DNA of 36,491 nt from Desulfobacteraceae bacterium (lineage in GTDB: Bacteria; Desulfobacterota; Desulfobacteria; Desulfobacterales; Desulfosalsimonadaceae), in contig QZKW01000002.1 in NCBI GenBank assembly GCA_003599885.1, positions 1 through 36,491 on the forward strand, given 5' to 3'. A model generated the notes under the pieces. The model was not told the origin of the DNA and did no database searches. It saw only the letters and a list, made by a program, of their open reading frames with translations. Of the stretch, positions 8,512 to 17,395 are shown one piece after another (within the stretch, counting starts at the first letter, position 1; each line of letters opens with the position of its first letter). The translations under genes were made by a program, and so were the position numbers.

Positions 8512-9939
8512 ATGAAAGAAAGAATCCCCGCGTTTGCCGTCATCGGGCATCCCAATGAAGGGAAATCGTCCATCGTGTCCACCCTGGCCGAAGATGACAG
8601 TGTCCGCATCAGCCCGATCCCCGGCGAAACCCGCAGGTGCCGCGAATATCCCGTCACCGTCGATGGCCGGGAGGTGATCCGGTTTATCGATACCCCCGGC
8701 TTTCAGCAACCCCGCGCCACCCTCCAGTGGATGATTGACAATCCCGGACCGGAGATGGAAATGCTGGCAGATTTTATCACCGATCACCGGCCGGACCACG
8801 ATTTCTTTGATGAATGCGAGCTGCTTTCCCCGCTGGCCGACGGTGCAGGCATTATTTTTGTGGTGGACGGATCACGTCCTGTCCGAAGCGTTGATAAAAT
8901 TGAAATGGAAATTCTCCGTCTGACCGGTCTTCCCCGGATGGCCGTGATCAACACCAAGGAAAAAAACCGGGCCGAATTTCTCGATGACTGGAAATCCGAG
9001 GCCCGAAAACATTTTAACACCATCCGCCTGTTCGACGCGAAACGGGCCACTTATGCGGAACGGATTGATCTGCTGGAAAGCCTCAAAGGCATTGATCCGG
9101 ACTGGCAGCCCGCCCTGGTGGAAGTGATTGACGCGTTCAAAAACGACTGGGACCAGCGCCTTATTGACACGTCAACCATCCTGATGGACCTGCTCGCCCA
9201 GGCCTCCCGGTATGCAGTCAAAAAAACCTGTCCGGACGAAGCCCTCATACCGGAGATCAAAAAAACGCTTCAGGAAACCTATCGAACAGATATCGACCGC
9301 CTGGAGAACGCGGCGCATAAAAATATCCGCAAACGATTTAAACATAATATTTTCAATTATGAATTTCCGCCCACGTCCATTCTCAACGAAGACTTGTTTT
9401 CGAAAAAATCCTGGCGGGTGCTGGGGCTCAGGCAATGGCAGCTGGTGGCGGCCGGCGGGGCCGGCGGTGGCGCAGTGGGGGCCAAAATCGATCTGGTGAC
9501 CGGGGGCCAGAGCTTGGGCCTTTTTGCCGCCATCGGAGGGCTCATCGGGGCCGGATCAGCCTTATTAGGCCTTCAGCAGGCCGCCCGGTCAAAAGTCAAA
9601 GGCCTGCCCCTGGGCCGAATGGAAATCCAGGTCGGTCCCGTCAAAAACGAGCAGCTCAATTATGTATTAACCAACCGGGTACTTATTTATTTTTCCCATG
9701 TCATCAATTGGGCGCACAGCCGCCGGGACACTCCCGAAGCGGCCCCCTCCAGCCGCAACAGCATAACAGCGAACTTTACCTCTCAGTGGAGCGCGACACA
9801 GAAAAAACTTTTCACGAAATTTTTCAAGGCCCTTCAAAAAGAAGACGGCATCAAAATCAGCATGCTCAAACCTCAGGTAACAGCGCTGCTCATAGACACG
9901 CTCAAAAGCATTTCCCTGTTGAAACAGCCCCTGGAATAA
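8512..9939 (+). CDS. GTPase with DUF3482 domain
   Basis: A 475-residue P-loop GTPase with a DUF3482 C-terminal half. The N-terminal G domain shows GHPNEGKSS (P-loop, about 12-20), a threonine switch region, FIDTPGF (G3, about 60-66) and IIFVVDGSRPV. The G4 motif is NTKEKN instead of NKxD, so base specificity may be relaxed. A glycine-rich hydrophobic hairpin around 308-350 (AAGGAGGGAVGAK) could insert into membrane. A GGGAGG site three bases from the previous stop couples translation to the DUF2868 gene. I infer that the two form one membrane-associated complex; function is unassigned. Confidence 0.9.
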   Translation: MKERIPAFAVIGHPNEGKSSIVSTLAEDDSVRISPIPGETRRCREYPVTVDGREVIRFIDTPGFQQPRATLQWMIDNPGPEMEMLADFITDHRPDHDFFDECELLSPLADGAGIIFVVDGSRPVRSVDKIEMEILRLTGLPRMAVINTKEKNRAEFLDDWKSEARKHFNTIRLFDAKRATYAERIDLLESLKGIDPDWQPALVEVIDAFKNDWDQRLIDTSTILMDLLAQASRYAVKKTCPDEALIPEIKKTLQETYRTDIDRLENAAHKNIRKRFKHNIFNYEFPPTSILNEDLFSKKSWRVLGLRQWQLVAAGGAGGGAVGAKIDLVTGGQSLGLFAAIGGLIGAGSALLGLQQAARSKVKGLPLGRMEIQVGPVKNEQLNYVLTNRVLIYFSHVINWAHSRRDTPEAAPSSRNSITANFTSQWSATQKKLFTKFFKALQKEDGIKISMLKPQVTALLIDTLKSISLLKQPLE

Positions 9940-9959
9940 AAGGAATCACCCGCCTGCCA

Positions 9960-10934
9960 TTACACGGTAATTTTCCAGCACCGGTGAATGGTCTTTCGTT
10001 TGCGGGCGAAATCCTCCGGAATCGTGAGAGGGGTGATTTCCTTGATTTCGGCCACATCCAGCCGGTCCATCCGGGGTTCAAAATCCTGGTGGTTGGTGGA
10101 AAAAAAGATCACGCCCTGTTTTCGCATCACCCCCAGCACCGCTTCAAGCAAGGCCGGATGGTCCCTCAGGATGTCAAAATCAACGCCCCGGACCCGGGTG
10201 GTGGAATAGGAAGGCGGGTCCACCACCGCCAGATCAAAGGTCTGACGGCTTCGTTTGGCTTTTTCCAGAAAATCAAAGGCATGGCCCTGAATCAGGGTGT
10301 TTCCAGTCTCACGGATCCCGTTTAAATCAAAATTTTCCCTTGCCCACGCGATGGCGGTTTCAGACCGGTCCACGGACGTGGTGGAACTGGCCCCGCCTTT
10401 TGCCGCATAGCAGGAAAAGGTACCGGTGTAGCAGTAAAGATTCAGAAAGTCCCGACCTGACGCCATATCCCGGACGATCTGGCGGGTATTACGATGGTCG
10501 GAAAACAGCCCGGTGTCGACATAGTCCCAGGGATTCACATAAAATTTCAGGTCCCGCTCACTGACAATGATTTTCCGGTTGGTGTGGGCAATGCGTTCAT
10601 AGCGTTTCCCGCCGTGTTTTCCGGCCTTGCGTTCTTTGAGATGCACCTTTTGCGGAGGCACTTCGAGCGCCTCCGCCACAGCCCGCCCCATTTCCGGCAG
10701 CCATTCCGGAATCGTCTGGGTCCGCGTGTATTCCCCAATCACCAAGTGTCCGTTGTACCAGTCCACCACAGCCCGGATTTCGGGGATGTCCCAGTCATAG
10801 AGCCGGAACACTTCGATGTTCTGCTTTGCAAACCGCTTGTCCAGATGCTTAAACCGCTTCTTGACCCGGTTGGCCAGCATGGCGGCCTGGGTTTCAAATT
10901 TCGCTGCGGATGCGGAATCATTCGCCGGAGTCAT
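9960..10934 (-). CDS. SAM-dependent 23S rRNA methyltransferase, stand-alone RlmK-like
   Basis: A 324-residue methyltransferase resembling the C-terminal (RlmK) half of E. coli RlmL/K, which makes m7G2069 in 23S rRNA. SAM-binding motif I is FLNLYCYTGTFSCYAAKGGA, followed by TTSVDRSETAIAWAREN and the catalytic-type AVVDPPSYS. Substrate-contacting IIFFSTNHQDF is near the end. The N-terminal part (RVKKRFKHLDKRFAKQ, then RLYDWDIPE) is typical of RlmK and RlmI-type proteins. The long frame opens at 11024 inside rmuC, but ATG 10934 after AGGTGAGG gives the expected length and a 17-bp overlap with rmuC. It is convergent with the GTPase gene. Confidence 0.88.
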   Translation of the reverse strand: MTPANDSASAAKFETQAAMLANRVKKRFKHLDKRFAKQNIEVFRLYDWDIPEIRAVVDWYNGHLVIGEYTRTQTIPEWLPEMGRAVAEALEVPPQKVHLKERKAGKHGGKRYERIAHTNRKIIVSERDLKFYVNPWDYVDTGLFSDHRNTRQIVRDMASGRDFLNLYCYTGTFSCYAAKGGASSTTSVDRSETAIAWARENFDLNGIRETGNTLIQGHAFDFLEKAKRSRQTFDLAVVDPPSYSTTRVRGVDFDILRDHPALLEAVLGVMRKQGVIFFSTNHQDFEPRMDRLDVAEIKEITPLTIPEDFARKRKTIHRCWKITV

Positions 10935-12471
10935 TTTCATCCTCACCTTCCCCATTCTCATAATCAGCCCCATCCATGATTGGCAGCAACACATCCGCTT
11001 CCCCCATGGGAAGCTCCTGCACATCTTTTAGTTTTCTGCCCACCGCCCGTGATCTGACCTTTGCTTTTTCAATGGTATCCGATGCCTGGTGCAGCTTCTT
11101 TTGCACTGCGTCCAGCACATCGCCGTATTTCGTCCACTCGGTTTTCACTGCGGCCAGCAGGTTCCAGACTTCACTGGAACGCTTCTGAATCGCGAGCGTC
11201 CGGAATCCCATCTGAAGGCTGCTCAAAATCGACCACAGCGTTGTGGGCCCTGCGATCACCACCCGGCAATCCCGCTGAATCGCTTCCGTCAAACCCGTCC
11301 GGCGGATCACTTCTGCAAAAAGCCCTTCGATGGGCAAAAACAGAATGCCGAAATCCGTTGTCTTTGGCGGATTCAGGTACTTGCGGCAAATATCCCCGGC
11401 GCAGGCCTTGACCCGGTTTTCAAGCATCCTTCCCGCGGCTTCCACGCCTTCGATGTCAGCCCTTTCCTGGGCGTCCATAAGGCGCTGATAATCTTCAACC
11501 GGGAATTTGGCATCAATGGGGAGCCAGACGGTTTCATCCTTGTCTGTGCCCTGCCCCGGCAGACGGATGGCAAACTCGACACGTTCCAGCCCATCCTTTG
11601 TCGCCACGTTGGCGGCAAACTGATCGGGATTGAGCACCTGTTCCAGCAACGCCCCAAGCTGGACCTCGCCCCAGGTTCCCCGCGTCTTGACATTGGTCAG
11701 CACCTTTTTCAGGTCGCCGACACCGGTAGCCAGGGTCTGCATCTCGCCAAGCCCCTTATGCACCAGCTCCAGGCGTTCGCTGACCTGTTTGAAGGATTCT
11801 CCCAGACGTTTTTCCAGCGTTCCCTGGAGTTTTTCATCAACGGTCTGCCGCATCTGCTCAAGCTGTTTGGCGTTATCCGCTTGCAGGCTTTGAAGCTTTT
11901 CTTCCACCGTTACCCGGACCGCTTCCAGTTTCTTTTCATTGGAATCGGAAAGCTTGCCGATGGCGATTGACATGGCTTCAAGCTGAACCTTCTGAAGGTG
12001 GGCCAATTCTGCCATGGTTTTGCCAGTGGTTTCAGAGATGCTTTTCAACGTTGATACAACTTCTTCCCGCAGCTGCTTTGCGCCGGTAGCGGATTCAAGA
12101 CGAATGCCGTCGAGTTTTTCCCCGCTGGATGCTGAAAAAGCGGCCAACTGAACGGAAAATGCTTCAAGCTGACCTTTTTGCATTTGTGCCACAACCGTCA
12201 TGCGCTGCAGCACCGAATCGCTGAATGTCTTGAACCCTTCAGCAAGTTCCTGCCGCTGCTCCCTGGCCATACGGCCCAGTTCGTCCCTGTTTTGCGACAC
12301 TTCTTCCCGGACCGTCTGACCGATGCGCTCCTGGGCTTTTTCAATGGCATCCAGACGGGGCGTAATCGCGGATTCCGCCTGGGATAATTTCCTTAAAATC
12401 AACAGCAGGACGATGAATATGATAACCAACAGGGAAGGAACCCCATACAACAATAAAATTTCAGTATTCAA
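10918..12471 (-). CDS. rmuC: DNA recombination protein RmuC
   Basis: A 517-residue RmuC-family protein. An N-terminal membrane anchor (LLYGVPSLLVIIFIVLLLIL) is followed by about 220 residues of coiled coil rich in Q, E and K. The RmuC nuclease-like domain begins near TRGTWGEVQLGALLEQVL and includes LPIDAKFPVEDYQRL and GILFLPIEGLFAEVIRR. RmuC limits inversions at short repeats, and its core is a PD-(D/E)XK-type fold. Translation starts at TTG 12471; upstream is only a weak AAGG. The C-terminal tail is acidic (ENGEGEDENDSGE) and overlaps the methyltransferase gene. Confidence 0.93.
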   Translation of the reverse strand: MNTEILLLYGVPSLLVIIFIVLLLILRKLSQAESAITPRLDAIEKAQERIGQTVREEVSQNRDELGRMAREQRQELAEGFKTFSDSVLQRMTVVAQMQKGQLEAFSVQLAAFSASSGEKLDGIRLESATGAKQLREEVVSTLKSISETTGKTMAELAHLQKVQLEAMSIAIGKLSDSNEKKLEAVRVTVEEKLQSLQADNAKQLEQMRQTVDEKLQGTLEKRLGESFKQVSERLELVHKGLGEMQTLATGVGDLKKVLTNVKTRGTWGEVQLGALLEQVLNPDQFAANVATKDGLERVEFAIRLPGQGTDKDETVWLPIDAKFPVEDYQRLMDAQERADIEGVEAAGRMLENRVKACAGDICRKYLNPPKTTDFGILFLPIEGLFAEVIRRTGLTEAIQRDCRVVIAGPTTLWSILSSLQMGFRTLAIQKRSSEVWNLLAAVKTEWTKYGDVLDAVQKKLHQASDTIEKAKVRSRAVGRKLKDVQELPMGEADVLLPIMDGADYENGEGEDENDSGE

Positions 12472-12613
12472 GGGAAGCCGCCTTTAGAGGAGATAGATAT
12501 TTCCGGGTTTGAAATATTGTTAAAAAAATAAATATTATTAGCATGTTAATAACTATTGAAATGAACGGGGTCGGAGACCGCATGCATAAATCAGGCTTTA
12601 TAAATTAACAGCA

Positions 12614-13609
12614 TCAATCAACAGCGCGACTTTTTGCTTCGTCTGAATTTGCATTTTTATGTTGTTGTTTCATGATGCGTTGAATGAAGGGCATAAAAAT
12701 ATTCTTTAATTTTAGCAAATTTTCAATATGCCATTTTCTAAGTTGCTCTAATTCACTGTCAGACGCTTCAATTGTACCATTGCAATAGAGGGCAATTCGG
12801 CAACTCCTCTTATCATCAAGTCTTCCCCACTCAAAAGATGATCCGTATTCATTCTCAATCTCGATTTGTTGCTTCTGAAGAGCATCAAAAAGATTTTTAT
12901 TTTGGTCATAATCCCCTTGGTCTATATAGATTTCTGTTCTGGCCTTTCCTCCCATCGCAAAATTTGCTCCATACAGAACTCCTTTGATCCCGGTCGAAAA
13001 GGAATACCAACTTTGTGGTTGGCCTGCTTTAGCTCCAGTAAATCTATAATTTTCTCGTAGTTCATCAATAAGAGATTGGAAATATGATCTATATTTTTCA
13101 CCTTTTGAAGAAATAGTAGAGGATGTTTTTGGTTTCTTCGATTTTTGCCATTCGTTTGGAAAAACAACAGGCTTGAAATTATATGCTGGTCTTGAATCGT
13201 CAATTTGAAGGACTTCAGTTATTACACCGAAAAATTGTGTTTCAGTATCCGTTCTTTGATTTAACCATTCTAAAGCCTGCCGATGTTCATCCCTAATCGA
13301 TTCTGACACCCAAATTACAATTGATGCGCTAAAACCAGCTGCATACGTTAATAGCTTACCCAAGTGATCATGATCAGTTTGGGTAAGTTGATTTTCAATT
13401 ATGGCGGTTCTGGAGCTACCGAGATCTTTTGCGAGTAAATCTAAAGAAAAATCGCCAACAGATGCCTCTCTTTCTATTAATTCCAATTCTAAGCCAAGGG
13501 CCTTCCCTAAAGCTTCAATATTTGAAGCAAGCCATGACGTAAAATCAGAAGCTTCGTTTGGCCATAATTCACGCAACGGTAAAATTTTTAATTCTCCGAA
13601 TTTACTCAT
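12614..13609 (-). CDS. DUF4268 protein with PD-(D/E)XK-like N-terminus
   Basis: A 331-residue protein. The first 160 residues contain EREASVGDFSLDLLAK and TAIIENQLTQTDHDHLGKL. These look like a PD-(D/E)XK nuclease core with an ENQ variant of the E-x-K element. The C-terminal DUF4268 region includes RSYFQSLIDELRE and a FEWGRLDDKRSCRIALY segment. Members turn up in defence and accessory islands and sometimes bind or cut nucleic acid; the activity here is unproven. The gene is visibly AT-richer than rmuC and kefB-type neighbours, suggesting recent transfer, and it adjoins a toxin-antitoxin pair. Confidence 0.83.
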   Translation of the reverse strand: MSKFGELKILPLRELWPNEASDFTSWLASNIEALGKALGLELELIEREASVGDFSLDLLAKDLGSSRTAIIENQLTQTDHDHLGKLLTYAAGFSASIVIWVSESIRDEHRQALEWLNQRTDTETQFFGVITEVLQIDDSRPAYNFKPVVFPNEWQKSKKPKTSSTISSKGEKYRSYFQSLIDELRENYRFTGAKAGQPQSWYSFSTGIKGVLYGANFAMGGKARTEIYIDQGDYDQNKNLFDALQKQQIEIENEYGSSFEWGRLDDKRSCRIALYCNGTIEASDSELEQLRKWHIENLLKLKNIFMPFIQRIMKQQHKNANSDEAKSRAVD

Positions 13610-13676
13610 TTCATGATTTCCTTATCTTAAGATAACTTAAGTTTATGTGGTTTCCTGATAAAAATGCCTTTCGATT

Positions 13677-14051
13677 TCAATGTTTCTCAAAAAACCTTAC
13701 CCCGGCGATATTTTTAAAATCCGAATCCTGTGTCCAGATCGTGGCCTTGTATGCCTGGGCGGTTGCGAGAATCATACTGTCAGCCATCGGCAGTTTATAC
13801 TGCAAACTGAGTTTTGAGGCAGCCATGGCAAGATTAACCGTCATTTCGACGACGGTGCCCTTCTGCATGGCGGCGGCGGCCTGAAGCGCCGCATTTTCGT
13901 CCGATTCCCTGAGAACCACCTTGAACACCTCATAGATCGTTACCACCGGGACAACAAGAGCCGCCACGTCTTCCAACGGGCTCTCAAAATTTCCGGCATT
14001 CGGTCCTCCCGCAAAATATTCGAGCCAGCCGGAGGAATCGACAATATTCAT
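13677..14051 (-). CDS. vapC: PIN-domain toxin, VapC family
   Basis: A 124-residue PIN-domain protein, expected to be a magnesium-dependent RNase. The first acidic residue is D5 in MNIVDSSGWLEY, the second is E41 in TIYEVFKVVLRE, and the third sits in LPMADSMILATAQ with a final TQDSDF. Order and length match VapC toxins. Its ATG overlaps the antitoxin stop in an ATGA junction, typical of such pairs. The RNA target cannot be read from the sequence. Confidence 0.9.
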   Translation of the reverse strand: MNIVDSSGWLEYFAGGPNAGNFESPLEDVAALVVPVVTIYEVFKVVLRESDENAALQAAAAMQKGTVVEMTVNLAMAASKLSLQYKLPMADSMILATAQAYKATIWTQDSDFKNIAGVRFFEKH

Positions 14052-14254
14052 ACCCGGTCTTCCCCTCTTTCAAATTCCGTATTGATTCCTTTAAGGAATC
14101 CGCGAAGCTCCGAGATCGGCCGTTCCGGGATCAACTCGATTCGTCCATCGTATTCAATAATCTGCATTTTCTGTCCGGGGCGGAGCTGCATGGAATTCCT
14201 GATTGTTGCGGGGATAACTACTTGAAATTTAGGAGAAACGGTAACACTATGCAT
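14048..14254 (-). CDS. vapB: AbrB/MazE-type antitoxin, VapB family
   Basis: A 68-residue swapped-hairpin AbrB DNA-binding protein: VTVSPKFQVVIPATIRNSMQLRPGQKMQII. A short C-terminal tail (FLKGINTEFERGEDRV) would cap the toxin. The ribosome binding site GGAGG lies seven bases before ATG 14254. As with other VapB proteins it probably represses its own operon together with VapC, but I see no clear operator in the short region upstream. Confidence 0.9.
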   Translation of the reverse strand: MHSVTVSPKFQVVIPATIRNSMQLRPGQKMQIIEYDGRIELIPERPISELRGFLKGINTEFERGEDRV

Positions 14255-14372
14255 AATAAAACCTCCATCGATAATGATTGGTATTACAATATCATGATCG
14301 ATATGATGTCGTCAATACTCTCCGGCAAATCGACTTTTGTTTCAGCTTATGGAATCAGAGTGAAATACCGAA

Positions 14373-16088
14373 TCAAATACGCTTCAGTTCCGGCGCATCC
14401 TCTATCTTTCCCCCCAGGGCGCAGGCGCATGAAATGTGGTCCCACCCCCGGCCGTTCATGCAGTCAATCACGCCATCAGCCAGGTGTTTGCCCAAAATCA
14501 CTTCTTCATCCACGGTCATGTGGGCCCCTGCGTTTTCGATTTCTGCCGTATGCAGGTTATACCGGCTGCGGGCGATCACTGTGGCGCCGGGAAACAGGCG
14601 CCGGATGGTGGAAACCGTGTCCCGGACGACACGAGGGTCCGGCAATGTCACGACCACCAGACAGGCGTGATTCAGCCCCGCATGCATCAGCACCTCCTCC
14701 TGGGTGGCATCCCCCATGTGAACGGGAATGCCTTTTGCCTTTGCAACCCGCGCCATGGGCGGACGCATTTCAATCACAGACGGAGTAATTCCGTTTTCGA
14801 TCAGACCATCCGCCACCTGCTGACCGGCAGGCCCGAAACCGATAATAAACACATGCCCCGGAGGGTCCGGCATTGCCTCGTTTTCATCTTCACCCATCGC
14901 CGCTTTTGAAAAGGACACCATGCGAATGATCCGCCGGGACAGGCGGGTTCCATTACTGACAAGAAATGGAGACAGAAAAATCGAGGCAATGGTGACGGAA
15001 ACAACCCAATTGAAAATATCTTCCTGAATAATGCCGAGGGTGCGTGCGGTTGTGGCCAGCACAAAGGAGAACTCTCCCATCTGGGCCAGGGTGATGCCGG
15101 TGGCCAGAGACTGGATGCGCGGGCTGCCGAAAGCGCGGATGATTATATAAATGATGAAAATTTTGCCTGTCATCATTACCAAGAGACCCGCCACAATCCA
15201 GTGGACGTGATGCAGCATCCAAGCGGGGTTGGCCAGCATGCCGATGGAAGTGAAAAAAAGGGTGACAAACAGGGTGCGCAAAGAACCGATATCTGCCCGG
15301 ATCTGAACGGCAAATGGCGATTCAGCCAGCATCATGCCGGCCAGAAATCCGCCCAAAGCCGGTGAAAGGCCTACCGCGTGCGCCAGCAAAATGGAGCCGA
15401 AGGCAATGACGATGGTCAGAAGAATAATCAGGTCGCGACTGGCATGGACTGCCCGGGATTTTAAAAATGCCGGTACGAGATAATTGAACATCCCATAAAA
15501 CACCGCCACCAGTCCGGCAGCTCCGAGAATGACCTTGAGCACCGGAACCCAAAGCGCAAACCCGGTTCCTCCGTGGCCGATCCCGCCCTGACCAATAATA
15601 GACACCATGATCACCAGCGGCACCACGGAAATATCCTGAATCAGCAGAATGCCCAGCGCATTCCGTCCCTGAGGCGAATCCACTTCCGCCCGGTCTGCCA
15701 GCACCCGCATGACCACAGCCGTGGAACTCAAGGCCACCATGGCCCCAAGGACCAGGGATTCCCCCATGGGCCGAAAAAACAAAAATCCCAGGGCGAACAC
15801 CGAAAGCGTTATGACTACCTGAAGCGTTCCCCCGGCCAGGGCCGCAGTACCGAGACTTTTCAAACGGCGGAAGGAAAACTCAAGCCCTATGGAAAACAGC
15901 AGGAGGGCCACCCCGAGTTCTGAGACCTGAAACACCGCAGCTGAATTAAACACCCAGGGACCGGCCAGAGTTCCCGCCAGCAGGTATCCGATAATCGGGC
16001 TTTGCTTCAGGCGTTCCGCCAGCACCCCCAGAAAAAAAGCGCCCGCAAGAAGCAGCAGAATCTGCATGAGCAGCAGCCAAAAATTCAT
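14373..16088 (-). CDS. CPA2-family cation:proton antiporter with RCK/TrkA-N domain (KefB/YbaL-like)
   Basis: A 571-residue protein. About 390 residues form the antiporter core of roughly twelve membrane segments (RLKQSPIIGYLLAGTLAGP, LGFLFFRPMG, GGFLAGMMLAESPF). A short linker leads to a TrkA-N/RCK nucleotide-binding domain that starts HVFIIGFGPAGQQVADGL and contains VIEMRPPMARVAKAKG and GDATQEEVLMHAGL. The TrkA-C domain is absent. It exchanges K+ or Na+ for protons in the inner membrane, gated by NAD(H). ATG 16088 after AGGGG is preferred to the GTG just before it. It lies nine bases after nadE, whose product makes the likely ligand. Confidence 0.92.
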   Translation of the reverse strand: MNFWLLLMQILLLLAGAFFLGVLAERLKQSPIIGYLLAGTLAGPWVFNSAAVFQVSELGVALLLFSIGLEFSFRRLKSLGTAALAGGTLQVVITLSVFALGFLFFRPMGESLVLGAMVALSSTAVVMRVLADRAEVDSPQGRNALGILLIQDISVVPLVIMVSIIGQGGIGHGGTGFALWVPVLKVILGAAGLVAVFYGMFNYLVPAFLKSRAVHASRDLIILLTIVIAFGSILLAHAVGLSPALGGFLAGMMLAESPFAVQIRADIGSLRTLFVTLFFTSIGMLANPAWMLHHVHWIVAGLLVMMTGKIFIIYIIIRAFGSPRIQSLATGITLAQMGEFSFVLATTARTLGIIQEDIFNWVVSVTIASIFLSPFLVSNGTRLSRRIIRMVSFSKAAMGEDENEAMPDPPGHVFIIGFGPAGQQVADGLIENGITPSVIEMRPPMARVAKAKGIPVHMGDATQEEVLMHAGLNHACLVVVTLPDPRVVRDTVSTIRRLFPGATVIARSRYNLHTAEIENAGAHMTVDEEVILGKHLADGVIDCMNGRGWDHISCACALGGKIEDAPELKRI

Positions 16089-16097
16089 CACATCCCC

Positions 16098-16880
16098 TTA
16101 TTTTAAACCTGCCGGTATCCGTGCCACGGGCAGGGGCTCCATTTTATGGCGGTTGGCCTGATGAAACCTTCGAAAAATACCCAAAACATCGCGCTGCCGG
16201 TCAGACAACCCGTTCTCCCCGCCGCCGCCTGCTTCCTCAAACCCCATGGCCCATTCCAGTTCATCATAGGATGCGCCGATCTGTTCTTCATCTGTCCGGC
16301 TGTCCCCCCAGAGCCCGTCCGTGGGCCGGGCCTTCAAAATGCCGTCAATCACGCCGAGGCTTCTGCCGATGGCATAGACTTCAGACTTCATCAGATCCGC
16401 GATGGGGGAAAGGTCCACCCCGCCGTCCCCGTATTTGGTGAAAAACCCGACCCCGAAATCCTCTACCTTGTTGCCGGTTCCCGCTACCAGCATATGATGG
16501 TGCCCGGAAAACCCATAAAGCGTGATCATCCGAAGCCGCGCACGGGTATTGGCCATGGTCAGTTCATCCTGAATCGCGGCCGGAAAGGTCGCTTCAATGG
16601 TTTGAAAGGCCTCCGTCAAATCGACAGTGGCGCTTTCGACGTTCTGAAACTGCCCCTTCAGCCAGTCGATGTGACCCTGGGCGAGGGACAACTGATTCGG
16701 GTCCTGGCGAATGGGCATATTGAGTGCAATCAGCGGTTTCCCGGTTTTTGCGCACAGGGTGGAAGTCACCGCCGAATCGATGCCCCCGGAAACTCCAACC
16801 ACAAATCCCTTTTGTCCCGACCGGTTGCAATAATCGTTCAGCCAATTAACAATAAATTCAATGACGTGTTGTGTCTGCAT
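16098..16880 (-). CDS. nadE: NH3-dependent NAD+ synthetase
   Basis: A 260-residue ammonia-dependent NAD synthetase with no glutaminase domain. The ATP pyrophosphatase P-loop SGGIDSAV is near 30-37, followed by LIALNMPIRQ, a GTGNKVEDFGVGFFTKYGDGG block near 140-160 that binds deamido-NAD, and DLSPIADLMKSEVYAIG. The C-terminal ADGLWGD-like segment reads TDGLWGDSRTDEEQIGASYDELE. It converts nicotinic acid adenine dinucleotide to NAD+. Start ATG 16880 has only a weak ribosome binding site. It probably forms an operon with the antiporter. Confidence 0.95.
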   Translation of the reverse strand: MQTQHVIEFIVNWLNDYCNRSGQKGFVVGVSGGIDSAVTSTLCAKTGKPLIALNMPIRQDPNQLSLAQGHIDWLKGQFQNVESATVDLTEAFQTIEATFPAAIQDELTMANTRARLRMITLYGFSGHHHMLVAGTGNKVEDFGVGFFTKYGDGGVDLSPIADLMKSEVYAIGRSLGVIDGILKARPTDGLWGDSRTDEEQIGASYDELEWAMGFEEAGGGGENGLSDRQRDVLGIFRRFHQANRHKMEPLPVARIPAGLK

Positions 16881-16919
16881 GGGTGTTATTCCGTTATTTT
16901 GTCCGCTTGATTAATTTTC

Positions 16920-17159
16920 CTATGGTTTATCCGCGTTTTTTCGAGCGTTTATTTCTGCCAGCCAGCGGGCCTGTTCGGCCTGATAGTCTTCTTCCGTCTG
17001 GTTCCGTGAAGGATTATCTGTTGGGTCCATGGTCTGGCCGGTTCCGGAGCATCCGGTTTTCAGTGACTTAAAAAACTCAATAAGCTTGTCGATTCGGACG
17101 TTTTCCGGTCGGGCGTTTTCTGGCCGGACATTTTTTTGCTGCGCCTTCGTATCTGCCAT
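16920..17159 (-). CDS. Small hydrophilic hypothetical protein
   Basis: A 79-residue charged protein with no membrane segment and no family I recognise. It contains a short internal repeat, RPENARPENVR, then a helix IDKLIEFFKSLKTG and a C-terminal AEQARWLAEINARK helix. The frame is open further upstream to TTG 17231, but ATG 17159 follows AAGGTC by seven bases and is preferred. It lies 39 bp upstream of nadE on the same strand and could be its leader gene. It has codon use like its neighbours. Confidence 0.55.
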   Translation of the reverse strand: MADTKAQQKNVRPENARPENVRIDKLIEFFKSLKTGCSGTGQTMDPTDNPSRNQTEEDYQAEQARWLAEINARKNADKP

Positions 17160-17326
17160 CTGTCTTTGACCTTGAGGAGTTTGGGAGTTATTCGCTTCAT
17201 ACCACTTACAACGAAACGCAAGCAAGGGCAAATCCCACCGCAGGCCACTGCCTTCTCCTTATTATTGTTATTTATAGTTATTTTTAGTTTATATTGTCTT
17301 AATTATTTAGAGAATCAAGAATTAAA

Positions 17327-17356
17327 TTGACAAAAAATCTGCAAAAAAGATAGATT
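17327..17356 (+). promoter_or_regulatory. Predicted sigma-70 promoter for the porin gene
   Basis: A perfect TTGACA at 17327-17332 and TAGATT at 17351-17356 are spaced by 18 bp in an AT-rich stretch, 40 bp before the porin ATG. The surrounding divergent region 17160-17395 shows no other feature. Confidence 0.55.
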
Positions 17357-17395
17357 CCGTCTTTACTAAAGTCCACTCTTTTGCAAGGAAAATTT

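Noticed and set aside
9435-10325. A 296-codon open frame on the plus strand
   Set aside because: It overlaps the DUF3482 GTPase gene and the methyltransferase gene on opposite strands, reads as a proline- and arginine-rich low-complexity product, and lacks any domain. It is a shadow of GC-rich coding sequence.
11089-11970. A 293-codon open frame on the plus strand
   Set aside because: It lies entirely antisense to rmuC, whose domains and motifs are clear. The product shows no family features.
16146-16910. A 254-codon open frame on the plus strand
   Set aside because: It is antisense to nadE, which carries complete NAD synthetase motifs.
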